From: Ichthyophis bannanicus
Taxonomy: Eukaryota; Chordata; Amphibia; Gymnophiona; Ichthyophiidae
Direction: 5' to 3'
NCBI GenBank assembly: GCA_033557465.1
Contig: CM066033.1
Coordinates: forward strand, 1,302,801,022 to 1,302,865,021
DNA: 64,000 nt
The position numbers and the translations under genes are program-made. Shown here one piece after another: positions 10,184 to 21,440 of the stretch. The notes under the pieces were generated by a model. That model had not been told where the DNA came from and ran no database searches. It saw only the letters and a list, made by a program, of their open reading frames with translations. Within the stretch, counting starts at the first letter, position 1. Every line of letters begins with the position of its first letter.

Positions 10184-10720
10184 AACCATTTTCCTCATTG
10201 TATCATAGTCTCCCTTTTGAAAGTTGAATGCTAGCCCCATGGATTTCCTTGCTGTCCTCCCATTTAGTAAATCAAATGTGATCATGTTATGATCACTGTT
10301 ACTAAGTGGCCCCAACACCATTATCTCTCATACCAGATCCTGTGTTCCACTAAGGACAGGGTCTGAAATAGCTTCCCCTCATGTCGGTTCCTGAGCCAGC
10401 TGCTCCATGGAGTGGTCATTTATTTCATCTAGAAATTTTATCTTCCTAGCATGTCCTAATGTGACGTTGATCCAGTCAATACTGAAGTAATTGAAATCAC
10501 CCATTATTGCTGTTTTGTAACTCTTGTTTAGCTTCCCTAATATCTTAGCATTTCATCATCCATCTGTTCATTCTGGCTGTTCCCTTTCCCTTTTAACATA
10601 GAATTTCAGTCCATAGAGATTCTATGGTGTAGAACTTTTATCCTGTTCGAATCTGTGCCCTCTTTAACATATAACGCAACCCCTCCACCAATTTGATTTG
10701 CCTTATCATTTATGATATAA
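10184..10720 (-). pseudogene. CR1-like LINE endonuclease C-terminus, minus strand
   Basis: Read on the minus strand, SNSDHNMITFDLLNG (about 10255-10300) matches the SDH motif closing the APE-type endonuclease of CR1/L2 LINEs. It is followed by MGLAFNFQKGDYDTMRKMVKKIL, the start of the endonuclease-RT linker. This continues beyond the half-L1 into the RT at 8565-7420, so the two parts are one element. The upstream boundary near 10720 is uncertain. Confidence 0.7.
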
Positions 10721-11059
10721 TTTGTGTGGATTTAGGAGCCAGGCCAAAATCTTAGGCACCAGTGCTTGTGACCTCCTTATGCTCCTCTCCATCCCAGTTG
10801 TCTCTCGCGCTAGTCTCGTGTTCTCAAGTCTTATGAGACCAGCTCTAGACTTCCTACACCACACGTCATCTTTAGATAACAACAGTTATAGCTTGAGAGA
10901 GTAAGTGTCTGTGTGGGTGTGTAGTGCAATAGTGATGTGTCTGTCTGTGCAGGGGATGTGGCAGTGGGTGACTTTGTGTAGGTGGGGTGCAGGGCTGCTG
11001 TGCATGTGTGTGTGGTGTGCAGAAGTGGGGTGTCTGTGTGCGGTACAAAGGTGAAGAAA
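10721..11059. other. Unassigned stretch with a GT-rich tract
   Basis: 10905-11045 is a degenerate GTGT/GTGGGTGT tract on the + strand. No coding motif or known repeat is recognisable in the rest. Confidence 0.5.
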
Positions 11060-11540
11060 GGTAGGTAGGAGAAGCAAAATGAAGGCACTTATAGTGCAGT
11101 AGTAGAAGTTTGAACTGAATGTGGAAACAGTTACAGAGCCAATAAAACTAATAAATAAATAAATAAATAAAGAGGGGTGCCATGAGCATTGCGACACTGG
11201 TGGAAGATTAGCCATGCAGCTGTTTTAACAGATTGAAGTGGGAAGAGAACTCGGAGGAAGACCAGTGAAAAAGAAGTTGCAATAATCTAGATAGGAGGTG
11301 ACAAAGAGAATGGATGAGGATCTTAAAAGTGTGTTGAGAAAGGAAGGGATGAATTTTGCCAATGTTTTATAGAGAAAGCTAAAACTTGTCGCTTCTATCT
11401 GCTAGATGCGTGGTGGAGAAAGAGAGGCGAGGAGTCAATGACGACACCAAGATTGGGAGCTGAGGAAACGGGGAGCAGTAGAGTGTTATCTGCAGAAATA
11501 GAGGAAGGAGGGATGTGTGCTTTCGGGGAAAGATAAAGAG
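11060..11540 (-). mobile_element. L2-like LINE fragment, minus strand
   Basis: The minus-strand reading contains LGVVIDSS and FVTSYLDYCNFFFTGLP, the conserved RT thumb signature (SRLDYCNALLAGLP) of L2-type LINEs. It resembles the copies at 47165-47985 and 60616-64000. A (AATA)n run at 11150-11172 is a local expansion. Confidence 0.7.
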
Positions 11541-12044
11541 CTCAGTTGGCCATGTTCCTTTTGGTTTTTGTGGGTTTTTTTAATTTTGTTACTGGCCCTT
11601 TAAGTTTTTGCAGTTTTATTCCCCCCCACTCCCTTTCAACTTTTTTAATTGCTGCCCCCATCAGCTCTCTAATTCTACCTTCCAGGCTGTGATCCTGTCC
11701 TTTCCGTACCTGTTCTGCCCGTGGGGATCTGATCTCCCACGGGCAGAAGAAAAGAGGATGGTTGCGATTGTGAGGACAATGCAAGCTGTCTGCCTGCAGT
11801 AGATCGGATTCCTGCAGGCAGGCAACTTGCATTGGGGCTGCCATTGCAGCCCTCCTCTGCTTGTGGGCATTGAGCTCCCTCAGACAGGCAGACCAGGTTC
11901 TTGTCCCACGATTGTGTTTGGAGGGGCAAGTAAAGGCTAGGCTCCAGATGCAAATTTCTGGCAGCCGGGATTTGTCGAGCCCTTATATAATTTTATAACC
12001 ACGTATCACAATGTCCTAGTGGTGGTTCTCCTTCCACTAGGTCT
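11541..12044. other. Unassigned GC-rich segment with two perfect or near-perfect hairpins
   Basis: Two inverted repeats stand out. At 11715-11746, CTGCCCGTGGG faces its complement. At 11781-11830, two 19-nt arms match at 17 positions around a loop of about 12 nt. I do not recognise the family; a small foldback transposon or a structured repeat are both possible. No convincing coding region is seen. Confidence 0.5.
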
Positions 12045-13190
12045 CTGAGATGCCAGTTATATCTAACCTGGTTAAAGATAGAAAGCAGAGAGTGGGACTA
12101 AATGGCCAATTTTCTTAGTGGAGAAAAGTGAATAGTGGAGCACCCCAGAGATCTGTGCTGGGCCTTTTGTTTTTTAACCTGATCTAGAAATAGGAATAAT
12201 GAGTGAGGTGATACAAAATTATTCAGTTGTTAAAACACAAGAGGAATGTGAAAACTTGCAAGAGGACCTTGATAAATTGGAATACTGGATGTCCAAATGG
12301 CAGGTGGAATTTAATGTGGACAAGTGCAAAGTTATGCACCTAGGAAAGAACAACCCAAACTATGGTTACACAATGCAAGGTTCCACGTTAGAAACCACCG
12401 CCCAGGAAAAAGATCTCTGCGCCATTGTGGATAACATGTTGAAACCCTCTGCCCAATGTGCAGTGGCAGCCAAGAAAGCAAATAGAATGCTAGGAATCTT
12501 AAGGTAAGGAATAGAGAATTAAAACAAAGGATATTATGTCTCTGTATTGTTTTATGGTGTGACCACACCTTGAATATTGTGTGCAATTCTGGTCACCATA
12601 TCTTAAAAAGGATATAGCGGAATTAAAAGGGTGCAGAGAAGAGCCACCAAAATGGTAATGGGGATGGAAGGATACCTCAATGAGGAAAGGCTTAAAAGGA
12701 TAGGGCTCTTCAACTTGGAAAAGAGACAGCTGAGGGGAAGTATGATAGAGGTTTATAAATTAATGAATGGTGTAGAATCGGTAAACGTAGATCAGTTCTT
12801 TACTCCATCAAAAAAAGTAGAAAGACTAGGGGACATGCAGTGAAGCTACAGTGTAACACATTTAAGACTAATAAAAGAAAATATTTTTTCACTCAACAAG
12901 TAATCAAACTCTGGATTTCATTAACAGAGGATGTAGTAAAAGCTATTAGTGCCACTGGGTTAAAAAAAAAAAAGATTTGGACAAGTTCCTGGAGGAAAAG
13001 GCCATAAACAATTATTAAAGAGGACCCGGGAAATCCACTACTTGCTCTGGGACAAGTATTGTGGAACCTGTGTGCCTTTTTTGGGAACTTGCCAGGTAGG
13101 TTCTTGTGAGTTGGATTGGCCAATGTTGGAAACAGGATACTGGGCTTGATAAACCTTGATCTGACCCAGTATGGCATTTCTTATGTTTGT
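12045..13190 (+). mobile_element. CR1-like LINE, RT 3' half and 3' UTR
   Basis: The reading has SGAPQRSVLGLLFFNLI-like text near 12140, WQVEFNVDKCKVMHLGKNN (about 12300-12355), TAQEKDLCAIVD and QRRATKMVMGMEGYL (about 12630). It ends with the family's 3' UTR, GACCCAGTATGGCATTTC at about 13165-13183. Frameshifts break it. The same 3' end recurs at 16336, 22424 and 38882. It abuts the left end of DIRS A1. Confidence 0.85.
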
Positions 13191-14399
13191 TCCATATCGT
13201 TCTGCTAGACCAATCCAGATACATGGGTTGTGTTCTGCTACCAGAAAATTGGTGGAGACAAAGAACCAATGAAAAGCCCAGGTTTTAATGACTTCACTCC
13301 TATGCCTCTATTCACATCAGCCACCAGAGGTCCCTTCAGTATTTCTTTGTCTTCAGCACACAGTGGATGGATTTTTTCCTCTGTAGAAAATCTGAGGATT
13401 GAGAGGAAAAGAGATTGATTAAATGCTTGTGAACGTCCACCTGTGTATAGAGAAGTGACACTCACTTGAACGCAATGTGGGTGGCTCTACTTGGCTCCCA
13501 GAAAGGTCTTTGTGGTAGCCATAGGAGGAGGGAAAATTTATTCTGCTCCATGCTCTTATTATAATGTCCTGTTGAAAAGCCACAAATTGGAAGGATTTGG
13601 AATGTTCTGGAAGAGTGCAGCAGCCTCACACAACCTCAGCGCACTTTCTGTCCTCCTCTGATCATAGAAGGCTCTCAGAGAGATCTGGCTACTAGACACT
13701 TTAAATGCAGTGCTGTAAAATCAGCTAGTGAAACAGTTCAGGGAGGTAGAGCTGAGCCCAGCACAGGGGCTCTGGGGGAGGGAGGTAAGTACAAAGGCTT
13801 GACCTCATCAGTATCCTTTTGTGGGGCTCCCAATTTTATCCTCTTGGGATGCAATATGGGGTGGACCGCTAGTGACCTTTGTCATGGTGTGGGTGTTTCC
13901 CGTCATTTTCTGCATGCGTTAGTAACGTTTTTATTTATTGTGTGCCAGATGGTCACGCGGTCCTAATGTGCATTCTGCCCAAGCTGCTCCAATTTATGCT
14001 TCTTCCCTAGCGCCTATCATGTGCGTAGCATAAGAGCACAGTTAACGCACTCTTCAGCCTGACACAGTCTTAGCGCACGCTGTTGTGCTATTTGCCCTCT
14101 GTCTTCTTCCAGGAAACGTTGTTTGACCTGTGACAAGCAAGATGCCTCATCCCCGGATTATGGACTGCTTTTTCTGTATGGCTGCTTCTGAATTATCTCT
14201 GGAAGGCCCACTTTTCCCTTCTCAGCCAGGGGATGTAGTCTGTCCAGTCTTGCCTGCCCCAGGGTGAGAGGTGATGTGTGGCGCTAAAAGTAAGGATATT
14301 CAGCTGGCCGGAGGTTCTGGTGACCGTGCTGTGAGCCACTAATCATTCTTTAGGGTGTCCTTGGCGGCTGTGCCCAGAGCTTCCAGACTCTGTTTTTTT

Positions 14400-16117
14400 C
14401 ATGGTATCCTCTTAAACCACTACATCCCCATGTCCTGTCACATGGATAAAGTCAACGAAGGAACAACTCAAACCCTTCATTCACAAGATAGTAGCCTCAT
14501 CTCTCGCCCAAGGAGGATATATGCCAGCATCACTCAAACGAGCAACTTTACGACCTATACTCAAAAGCACGTTGCTCACAAAAATGACCCAGCTGCATAT
14601 CGCCCAATTTCCAGCCTACCATTTATCACTGAAATTTTAGAACAAGCAATCCAAAGGCCAATTACAAGACCACCATGCACCACTGGACCCACACCAGCAT
14701 GGGTTCGGGCACAGCCATGGCATAGAAACGCTTTTATCATCACCCTTGGCGTAGAAACACTTATCACTTTTTGATATAATCAAGGGCACAGATAATGTTA
14801 AAACAGAATTCGTCCTTGTATTTCTGGATATATTCTCTGCCTTTGATACTATATCCCATGCCATCATGCTGCAGCTTTTCTGAGAAATTGGCCAACACAA
14901 CACCACTTTAAGATGGTTTCAATCCTATCTCGGTAACTACTGGAAACAACAGATCAAATGTGGAATGAACAGATCTACACCTTTCTCCATAGAAGGAGTA
15001 CCTCAAGGATCATCAGTCTTATCACTTTTATTTAACATCTACATACAGCCCATCTGTGAAATCATCAAAAAACACAAAATTCAGTACCGGCTATATGCAG
15101 ACAATATCATGGTATATGCCACAATCGAGACACCAGCCTCACATCTCGGCCATAACCATATTTGTGGAGGACATGATCACCTAGCTCAGCAACAACTTTT
15201 TACTGGAAACTACACAATGTCAGAGGCGCTCTTTATCACAAGACATGCCCTATTCAGTTCACCACAATCAAATAGCATACTACAAAGGTCAATAGCAGTA
15301 AAAAAAAAAAAAAGAAGGTCCAATACCTAGGGATCACCTTGAACCAACTTCTCACCATGCAGTCCCACATAAATAAAACTACCGCAAACGCCTAGTATAA
15401 AATGAAGGTTATCAGGAGACCAAAACTGACCCTAAGCTAAGAGCACTTTTGATCAGTATGCCAGGCAGCAACTCACTTTAACAGGGATCTCAAAATAAGC
15501 CATCATGCTGTTCCAATTATCAACAGAACTTCCAGACAAGAGTACATCTCCCCTATACTTAACCAATTACATTGGCTCCCAATACATTCTCGCTTCAGGT
15601 TCAAGACGAAAATAAACATCTTTAAAATCATACTCCTCGGCCAACATCTTACAAGGCCTAATCTTAAGAGGCTCAAGCACTCGACCCAGGAGAAATATCA
15701 AGAAGACTACGATCATCACGCTCCACGAATACCAAAAATCTAAAAAATCTACATCCGGAAGAGTGCTTTCACTGTATGCCCCATAGCCATGGAACTCCCT
15801 ACCGGACAATATGCGAGCCATGACAGACATCAAACACTTCCGAAAGAAACTGAAAACTTTGCTTTACACAAACCATCTGGGAAATGCCACATAGCCTCCC
15901 ATCCAGGGTAAGGTTCCAAACCCCTCCCCCGACAATTCCAGCCAAGAACTGACGATGACTCCCCATTGTCACAGACCTAAGTTGTACATATGTTATGCCT
16001 TATATGTTGTATTGTACATAAGTTAATTTGTTTCCTATCCCATATACTCATTCTTCCCCCCCTACCTGTTCAGCATTCATTGTACACAATGATGTTGTAA
16101 TGTAAACTGGTTAAAAA
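14400..16117 (+). mobile_element. L2-like LINE inserted in DIRS A1
   Basis: RT motifs in order: VFLDIFSAFDTISHAIML (about 14815-14870), IEGVPQGSSVLSLLFNIYIQP (about 14990-15050), YRLYADNIMVYA (about 15083-15120), LHWLPIHSRFRFK-type text near 15570, and the C-terminal PWNSLPDNMRAMTD (about 15790-15835). There are numerous stops. The 3' UTR ends near TGTAAACTGGTTAAAAAA at 16102-16120. The element is 5'-truncated relative to a full LINE. Confidence 0.82.
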
Positions 16118-16335
16118 AATCATTCCTAACATCAAGATCCAGAGAGGAATAGTTCAGAGAGATTCCCTGTCACTACTTCTGTTTTGTATGGCACTTAATT
16201 CAATGAGTACTCTTTGGGATAAGGATTTAGCCTGAATCATAAAGAAGATAACAACCCAGAGGTAACATCCCAATTACTATTTGTAGACAACCTGAAGCTC
16301 TACAGTTCAAGTGACCAACATTTAGAACAACTCTG
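16118..16335 (+). mobile_element. R4-like LINE fragment
   Basis: The segment is clearly similar to 48860-49075 in the R4-like LINE. Shared text includes TCATTCCTAACAT, AATGAGTACTCT and TTACTATTTGTAGAC, covering the GDSLSPLLFC to LYMDDLKLY part of RT. It is degraded, with no usable frame. Confidence 0.65.
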
Positions 16336-16655
16336 CATAGTGAAAAACTTTTTTCACTCAGCACGTAATCAAACTCTGGAATTCATTACTGGAGAATGTA
16401 GTAAAATCTGTTAGTGTATCTGGGTTCAAAACAAGTTTGAACAAGTTCCTGGAGGAAAAATCCATAAACCATTATTAAAGAGGACTGGGGAAATCCACTG
16501 CTTAACCCTGGGACAAACAACTTGGAATGTGTATACCTTTGGGAACCCAACAGGTACTCGAGACCTGGAATGGCCACTGTTGGAAACAGGATACTGGTCT
16601 TGATGGACCTTTGGTTTGACCCAGTATGGCATATCTTATGTTCCTATGTCTGCAT
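16336..16655 (+). mobile_element. CR1-like LINE 3' end
   Basis: This holds the C-terminal coding remnant TTCACTCAGCACGTAATC and the family 3' UTR ending GACCCAGTATGGCATATC. It is a 5'-truncated insertion in DIRS A1. Confidence 0.8.
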
Positions 16656-17362
16656 CCCCCCTCTCCCGTAGTCTGTGATCCCTTCCTGGGATCTGTGTCT
16701 GATGCTCAGGGTCCTAATGGTGGCGCCCTTTGATCCATTGAAGCATACTACCTTAAAGGATTTGACTCTCAAGACAGATTTCTTGGTTGCAATTTTTTCC
16801 GCAAAGTGGATTTCTGAGCTGCAGGCTCTGTCTTGTCGAGATCCTTATCTGTCCTCTAAGGAGGAGGCTGTTTCCATTCAGCCTGGGCCTTCCTTCTTGC
16901 CTAATGTGCTTTCTCCCTTTCACATGAACCAGGTGGTTTGCCTGCACTCCTTTTCTAAGGAGCAGTGTCAGGGAAAGGATATGGTTCTTTGTCTGATGGA
17001 TGTCTGGAGAGCACTCTTCCAGTACCTGGAGGTTACAAATTCCTTTCATAAGTCCAACCATCCTTTTGGCTCCTACTTCACCTGCGCAAGGGTGAAGTAG
17101 CAGCCAAGTTGACTTTGGGGCACTGGATTAAGGAAGCCATTGCCTCGGCAGTTCTGCAGGTTTTGAATGCCCATGTGTTCTCATGGGCAGAGCAGAGTTC
17201 AGTAGCCCCTGCAGACATTTGACAGCCAGCATCGTGGGCATCACTTTCCTCTTTTATCAAGCATTATTGCTTGGATGTCGACACTCATGTGGACACGGCC
17301 TTTGGCTTAAAGGCTTTGCAAGCTGCTGTGTCTTCCCTTCCAGTGGAGTTGTAGCTTTGGTA
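16656..17362 (+). pseudogene. DIRS A1 tyrosine recombinase fragment
   Basis: DIRS elements integrate a circular cDNA using a tyrosine recombinase. Seen here: MIPSWDLCLMLRVL and LKDLTLKTDFLVAIFSAKWISELQALSC (about 16673-16840; the last has Lys where the catalytic Arg is usually found, ARWISE in copy C). Then, broken by stops, come a HVFSWAEQSS-like segment and a SSFIKHYCLDV-like segment holding the presumed nucleophilic Tyr (about 17255-17275). The N-terminal half of the recombinase is missing at the LINE junction. A2 (45400-46612) and C (31517-32769) are homologous. Confidence 0.78.
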
Positions 17363-18263
17363 CATCCCCTTGTACTCCTACATGATTTTCTGAGCATTAT
17401 CCAGGCTATCATCACACCACACTTTGATTTCGCAAATCTCACCCTACTAGGAACAACAAAACAAAACATTAACAAAACAAAACATTAACAAAACAAAACA
17501 AGACTCCAACTTGCCCAAAATGCAGCAGCAAGAATTGTAATGAAGGTTCCACCATTTGAACACATTACCCCTATACTAGCAAACCTTCACTGGCTCCCAA
17601 TTCAATCCAGAATAAATCACAAATTGATTATCACTACATTTAAGACATTAAATACAATGGCCCCAGTCTCTTTAACAAAACTTATCATTAAAGACACATC
17701 CCAAACCGCGCTACGGAAAGGCCACACAAATAAAATTAGGATCCCGAAAGATTTCACAACTACCAAAAAAACAACTAATAAAAAAGCGTTTTCTCATGCA
17801 GCTCCCACCCTATGGAACTCCCTCCCTGAAGAAATAAGAGCACTAAATGATGCAAAGGAACTCCGCAAGAAATTAAAAACATATTTATTCATCTCCCATT
17901 TCGGCAAACTAGAAAATACCTTACCACTAACAGGAAATGGTTAATAGCGACATCAGGGTACACCAACTCCAATTACTCTATCTAACTACAATTAAAGTCT
18001 ATTAAATAACTATTTGTAAATCCTGTAAATAGATATATGTAAATAGTTCAAAATATGTAACTAGTTCAATTGTTATTTAACAAATTATTTACCATATTTA
18101 GTCCAATCATGTTTAATGTATTTAGCAAAATTGTACCTAGTTAATTAATGTTTCATGTAAAACAGACCTGTTAATCTGTTCATTCCTTGTTCACTGTAAA
18201 CCGCACCTGATCTGTGGAAGGTAGCGGTATATAAGCAACTGTTAAATAAATAAATAAATAAAA
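17363..18263 (+). mobile_element. L2-like LINE 3' part inserted in DIRS A1
   Basis: The reading IITPHFDFANLTL...QLAQNAAARIVM...ILANLHWLPIQSRI...AAPTLWNSLPEEIRAL is the RT thumb/C-terminus of L2-type LINEs. ORF 17540-17944 is open. The 3' tail has a stem-loop (18200-18208 with 18219-18228) and ends (AAATA)n. It lies between the recombinase end and the internal complementary region of A1. Confidence 0.85.
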
Positions 18264-18365
18264 TCCCGCTTGTCTATACTGGTCTAGCAGGACGATAAGG
18301 AAGGAGACATTTTATTTACCAGTTAATGTCCTTTCCTTGAGTCCTGCTAGTCCAGGGCCCTTTTT
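18264..18365 (+). repeat. DIRS A1 internal complementary region
   Basis: This joins the reverse complement of the element's left terminus (TGGTCTAGCAGGACGATAAG) to that of its right terminus (TTAATGTCCTTTCCTTGAG...). That is the configuration expected of the DIRS circle-junction template. Confidence 0.75.
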
Positions 18366-18924
18366 CTGAAACTGTATTTGTTTTGTTCTTCTGCTGCGGT
18401 ACCCTTGAGTCCACTATGATTTTTATACTTGGCTCTTCAGATTCATCTTCTGCTGAAAACGTTCTGTTTATGCTTTCCTGTACATAGTCCTCTACTGTTG
18501 ATTGCTCATTGTTGCCCACAATTGAGGTCGTGTGAGGCTTTGCCATGTTTCTCCCATATGCTTTGGGATGAATACTGAAGGGACCTCTGGTGGCTGAGAT
18601 AAATAGAGGCATAGAAGTGATGTAATTGAAACCTGGACTTTTCATTGATTCTTTGTCTCCACTAGTCAGCTGGTAGGGGAACCCAACCATCCTGTCTGGG
18701 CTAGTCTAGCCAGGGCTCAAGGAAAGGACATTAAGTGGTAATAAAATGTCACCTTATCCCTTACCCCTTTCTCTATTTCTGTTCATAACTTTATACTTCT
18801 CTCTGTTTCCTCAGCTTGCAACCTTGGGGTCATTTTTGACTCTCCTCTTTCTCTGCACACATCCAACAGAGAGGTAAAACCTGTCATTCTTTCTCTATAA
18901 CATCAGTAAAATTTGGCCCTTTCT

Positions 18925-19085
18925 TTTTTTTTTTCTTTATAGAATTTTGCAACTTACCAAGATGCAACAAACCAAGAAAAATACAGAAATCCATAAAGAC
19001 ACATTATAATAAAGGAAAACAAAATATGTTTTTTAGTCCAAATCACAGAGAGAGGATGGAAGACAAAACTTACTTATTCTTTTCT
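18925..19085 (-). mobile_element. Small poly(T)-led retroinsertion
   Basis: About 160 bp begins with an 11-T run on the + strand, i.e. a poly(A) tail on the minus strand, and splits the L2-like reading. Its AT-rich body resembles an L1-type 3' UTR. The family is unknown. Confidence 0.45.
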
Positions 19086-19574
19086 TTTTGAACATACTAC
19101 TAAGACTCTGTAGTCGCCTCCCCTCTTGACTATTGTAATCTGCTCTTGCTGGTCCCCCCTCTGAATCATCTCCCCCCTTCAATCTGTTCAAAATTCAGCT
19201 GCATGGTTTATCTTCCACCAGTGTCACTATGCTCATGTAACCCCTCTTCTCAAGTTATTTCATTGGCTCCCTATCGATTTCCACATCCAGTTCAAACTTC
19301 TCATACTGACCTGCAATTGCCTTCATTCTGCACCTCCTCATTATCTTCCTCTCTTATCTCTCCCTACACCCCTCCTCTGGCAGATCTCTTCTGTCTGTGC
19401 CCTTCTCTTCCACTGCCAACTCTAGACTTTGTTCATGCCATCTTGCTGCTCCTTAGTCGTGGAACAAACTATCGGAGTCAATATGTCGGGCTCCATCTCT
19501 AGCCATATTCGAATACAAACCAAAGACCCACCTCTTCACAATTGCATTTGCATCCCGAATCTCTTATTCTCCTA

Positions 19575-20030
19575 ATTCAGACCTTTAAATACTTAGAGTA
19601 TTAATGAACAAACAAACCTCTTAAAAAGACGGGGAAGCTGTAAAACTAGAGGGCATAACATGAAGCTGCAAGGGGGTAAACTGAGAGGCAATTTCAGGAA
19701 ATACTTTTTCACTGAAAGGGTGGTGGATGCTTGGAACGCCCTCCCGATGGAAGTGGTGGGGGCAAAGACAGTGACAGAATTCAAAATGGCATGGGACAGA
19801 CACAGTGGATCCCTTTATAGCAACAGGATAAAATCAAAATAAACACAACTAACTATTACAACAAATAAGGGGTGACCTATACAGAATGGTTGGTACGCCC
19901 CTAAACAAAAACATGTGGAGGGGTGACCTGCATGGAGTAGCAGGTGCACTTCCTCTTGCTGCTTTGCTGGGCAGACTAGATGGATCATACTGGTCTTTCT
20001 CTGCCGTCATATACTATGTTACTATGTAAG
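19575..20030 (+). mobile_element. CR1-like LINE 3' end
   Basis: The open segment 19660-19842 reads FRKYFFTERVVDAWNALPMEVV...AWDRHSGS, the RT C-terminus. The 3' UTR ends TCATATACTATGTTACTATG. The same family is inverted at 38070-38691. It is inserted in the L2-like 3' UTR. Confidence 0.85.
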
Positions 20031-20199
20031 TGTGTCTTTACAGTTTTGCCTAGATTTACTCTGGTACCCATTATGTTGTGTTATCTGTTTTAACTAGATT
20101 GTAAGCTCTACTGAGCAGGAATTGTCTCTTACACCTAGTGTATATGTACAGTGCTGTGTATGCCTCATAGCGCTATATGAATGATTAATAGCAGCAGCA

Positions 20200-20640
20200 G
20201 CATTACAATGGACCTAGTGTTGGATTCCAAGCTTGTATTGATTAGGACAGTGGCTAACGGGGGTATTACGGAGACACCAGAAATCATTGGAGCATGCTTT
20301 TCTGCTGCCCGATGTGAGATGCTGTATCATTGGAAACAACTGGGACCCCAGAGGCTTAAAAATGGAGAACTAAATTGTGTAATGGTGAATATGCTGGAGA
20401 GGTGACTGCTATGTGTCATATGATTTTTGACACATTTTCAAGCAAATGGACAGTGCTGTGTTATATGCAAGTTGAGCAAGAAGAGTTGACACTTTAAATA
20501 AACTGGAGTGGGGGGATAGGAGAAGTTAATACCAAAAGGCTGTGTTGCATTTGATGTAAGGATAGTAAAATTTATTGTTATGCTATGTGATCTGTACAGT
20601 GATTTTTATTTTTATTAAACTCATTCTGTTACATTTCCAG
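20200..20640 (+). mobile_element. L1-type ORF2 C-terminus and 3' UTR fragment (probable)
   Basis: ORF 20181-20405 includes ACFSAARCEMLYHWKQ, comparable with the last residues of L1-type ORF2 (AARCEIAWKWR in L1-1). It is followed by an AT-rich 3' UTR. This is a 5'-truncated remnant; the exact ends are unclear. Confidence 0.5.
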
Positions 20641-20954
20641 AAACCAATTAAGTAAGCAAAAAGGAATTGCCATGCTGAATCAGTTGAATGATCCAAGAAA
20701 TAAAACATTGAAACCCTCTATGCAGTGTGCCGTCACAGCCAAGAGAGCAAGTAGAATGCTAGGAATCATAAGGAAAGGAATGGAGAATAAAACAAAGGAT
20801 ATTATAATGCCTCTGTATCACTTCATGGTTTGACTGCACCTTGAGCACTGTGTGCAATTCTGGTCACCATATCTTAAAAAGGACATAGCAGAATTAGAAA
20901 AGGTGCAGATAAGAGCAACCAGAATGGTAAAGGGGATGGGAGAATATCCCTATG

Positions 20955-21235
20955 AAGAAAGGGAGGAGTGGCCTAGTGGTTGGGCAAGTTACCTTGGAAT
21001 GGAGTTTGAATCCCGCTAGAGGACAGCAACTTTGGGCCGGAAGGACTGGGGTTTCTAGTCCCACAGGTGCTCCTTGTGGCCTTGGCCAAGTCACTTAACC
21101 CTCCGTTTCCTCTGGTGCAAAAAAAAAATAGATTGTGAGCCCTTTGGGGACAAAGGAAAAATATATATACAGTACCTGAATGTACGCCGCTTTGACTGGT
21201 ATATAAGCCTAGTTAAATAAAATTAAATAAAAAGT
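20955..21235 (+). mobile_element. tRNA-derived SINE
   Basis: The head GGAGTGGCCTAGTGGTTGGG resembles a pol III A box. A GTTTGAATCCC B box follows, then a body shared with 29748-30019 and (inverted) 44883-45157. The tail has TGTACGCCGCTTTGACTGG and ends AAATAAAATTAAATAAAAA. An A-run at 21120-21128 splits the body. Confidence 0.85.
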
Positions 21236-21440
21236 TAGGGCTCTTCAATTTGGAAAAGAGACGGAGGGGAGATAAGATAGAGGTCTATAAAATAATGGAG
21301 TGGAGCAGGGAAATGTAGATTGGTTGTTTACTCTTTCAAAAAGTAGAAAGACTAGGGGACATTCAATGAAGCTACAATGTAGCAGATTTAAGACTAACCG
21401 GAGAAAATATTCTTTCACTGAATGAGTCATCAAACTCGGA

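Larger units (their letters stand above)
13191..18749 (+). mobile_element. DIRS retrotransposon A1, gutted by LINE insertions
   Basis: DIRS elements are YR retrotransposons with inverted termini and an internal complementary region in place of LTRs. The left terminus is at 13193-13350, and its inverted copy is at 18570-18749. They share the block with AACCAATGAAAAGCCCAGG in inverted orientation. Inside are a gag-side region to about 14400, then LINE insertions (14400-16655) that replace RT/RNase H, then the recombinase fragment (16656-17362), another LINE (17363-18263) and the internal complementary region (18264-18365). The family is the same as A2 at 37385-47113. Confidence 0.85.
18755..20200 (+). 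mobile_element. L2-like LINE, interrupted by two retroinsertions
   Basis: NLGVIFDSPLSLHTS (about 18820-18865) and, after an insertion at 18925-19085, LVVASPLDYCNLLLLVPP-like text (about 19110-19160) give the RT C-terminus. The 3' UTR resumes at about 20031 with TTGTAAGCTCTACTGAGCAGG and ends in a (GCA)n run at 20190-20201. The family is the one seen in minus orientation at 47165-47985. Confidence 0.75.

Noticed and set aside
11100..11180. Direct repeats suggestive of an array
   Set aside because: Simple (AATA)n microsatellite; no spaced repeats anywhere in the window resemble a CRISPR array, which is not expected in a vertebrate.
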